Source: Candidatus Woesebacteria bacterium UBA5073 (GTDB taxonomy: Bacteria > Patescibacteriota > Microgenomatia > UBA8517). From it: a stretch of DNA of 6,253 bases. Shown here in pieces: positions 5,721 through 6,253 of this stretch. Position 1 is the first letter of the stretch. Every line of letters starts with the position of its first letter. The notes beneath the pieces were generated by a model. The model had not been told where the DNA came from and made no database searches. It saw only the letters and a program-made list of their open reading frames with translations. The stretch spans positions 1 to 6,253 of the forward strand of contig DIAR01000023.1 of assembly GCA_002415845.1 (NCBI GenBank). The letters run 5' to 3'. The position numbers were made by a program, and so were the translations under genes.

Positions 5721-6253
5721 ATGAAGATTAAAGCCCAAATTCCCGAATTTGTTATTGAGCTTCTCCAAAACTTCGACAAGAAAGGTTTTGAAATCTATAT
5801 TGTCGGTGGTGCCGTCAGGGATCTTTTAATGGAAGGCATTATCGATGACTGGGATTTTACAACCAATGCAACACCTGAAGAAATCTTAAAAATTTATCCT
5901 GATGGCTTCTACGATAACCGCTTTGGCACGGTTGGTATTGCCACCGAATCCTTTCCTCACCCATATGAGGTAACTACCTTCAGAAAAGAACGGGGTTATT
6001 CTGACGCCAGACGACCGGACGAGGTAACCTGGGGGAAAACCCTGGAGGAAGATTTACAAAGACGCGACTTTACGATTAACGCCATGGCTTTAAAACTGAT
6101 TAACCCCAACATTAACGATCTTTGCGAACTGGAGTTAATTGACAAATATGAAGGCCAAAAGGATTTAGAAAAAAAGATTATTAGAGCCGTTGGTGACCCC
6201 AATGAACGTTTTTCCGAGGATGCCCTAAGAATGATGAGGGCCATTCGGATTGC
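5721..6253 (+). CDS. cca: CCA-adding enzyme / poly(A) polymerase family nucleotidyltransferase, N-terminal part (runs off the window)
   Basis: This is a class II template-independent nucleotidyltransferase of the type that builds or repairs the 3' CCA end of tRNAs; some relatives add only A, only CC, or poly(A). The first 177 complete codons are present. The head domain shows the nucleotide-binding GGAVRD (29-34), the catalytic D43-W-D45 pair of carboxylates, the RRDFTINAMA motif (114-123), and the RF.EDALRMMRAIR block (from 163) that opens the neck region. The nucleotide-selecting EDxxR-type motif and any C-terminal HD domain lie outside the window, so CCA addition cannot be separated from poly(A) polymerase activity. 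The ATG at 5721 is fixed by an in-frame TGA at 5715-5717 and a TATAAT 9 nt upstream; there is no Shine-Dalgarno site. It diverges from recJ across 46 bp. Confidence 0.93.
   Translation, partial: MKIKAQIPEFVIELLQNFDKKGFEIYIVGGAVRDLLMEGIIDDWDFTTNATPEEILKIYPDGFYDNRFGTVGIATESFPHPYEVTTFRKERGYSDARRPDEVTWGKTLEEDLQRRDFTINAMALKLINPNINDLCELELIDKYEGQKDLEKKIIRAVGDPNERFSEDALRMMRAIRI

Noticed and set aside
5675..5779. Longer recJ reading frame with 35 extra N-terminal residues
   Set aside because: It would overlap the first 59 bases of the opposing cca gene and cross both promoter elements. The ATG at 5674 has an AAGGGG site and matches the usual RecJ N-terminus.
5996..6244. Open frame antisense to the cca gene
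   Set aside because: It lies wholly inside a gene with clear family motifs, has a low-complexity Ser/Leu-rich translation, and has no promoter or ribosome binding site. The same applies to the antisense frames at 1399-1620 and 2902-3096.
1..6253. Recoded UGA as Gly, as in some CPR lineages (SR1/Gracilibacteria)
   Set aside because: UGA ends the genes at 1400-1402 and 4007-4009 in positions that fit the neighbouring genes, and no conserved domain contains an in-frame UGA.

Overview
The window looks like a compact bacterial chromosome segment, most likely from a Patescibacteria/CPR lineage (perhaps Microgenomates-like). That placement is an inference from three things: intergenic gaps of 0-77 bp, an archaeal-type AspRS in an otherwise bacterial gene set, and start codons sitting almost directly on -10 boxes. 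No rRNA or marker gene is present to confirm it. UGA is used as an ordinary stop and UGG codes Trp, so the standard bacterial code applies.

Layout from left to right: gltX (-, N-terminal part only); an unrecognised membrane-anchored protein (+); dacA-like D-Ala-D-Ala carboxypeptidase (-), which lies directly downstream of the archaeal-type aspS (-) and probably shares its transcript; an unrecognised 98-residue four-cysteine protein (+); recJ (-); and a CCA-adding enzyme/poly(A) polymerase family gene (+, N-terminal part only). The transcription units alternate strand strictly. There are three divergent gaps (42, 77 and 46 bp) and two convergent junctions (a 13-bp overlap and a 0-bp abutment). 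No stretch over 300 bases lacks a gene, and I saw no tRNA, rRNA, CRISPR array, insertion sequence or clear intrinsic terminator.

Functionally this is housekeeping: three tRNA-related genes (GluRS, AspRS, CCA-type nucleotidyltransferase), one DNA-repair exonuclease, one peptidoglycan enzyme and two genes of unknown function. GluRS and archaeal-type AspRS are the two synthetases that can be non-discriminating and feed GatCAB transamidation to make Gln-tRNA and Asn-tRNA, but whether they do so here cannot be read from this window.

The most interesting signal is in the divergent gaps. Each holds two promoter-like elements packed into the same DNA: interleaved -35/-10 boxes, a shared near-palindromic -35, or overlapping -10 boxes. 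For four genes the -10 box ends only 7 or 9 nt before the start codon, which predicts leaderless or nearly leaderless mRNAs. recJ is the exception, with a short leader and a Shine-Dalgarno-like site.
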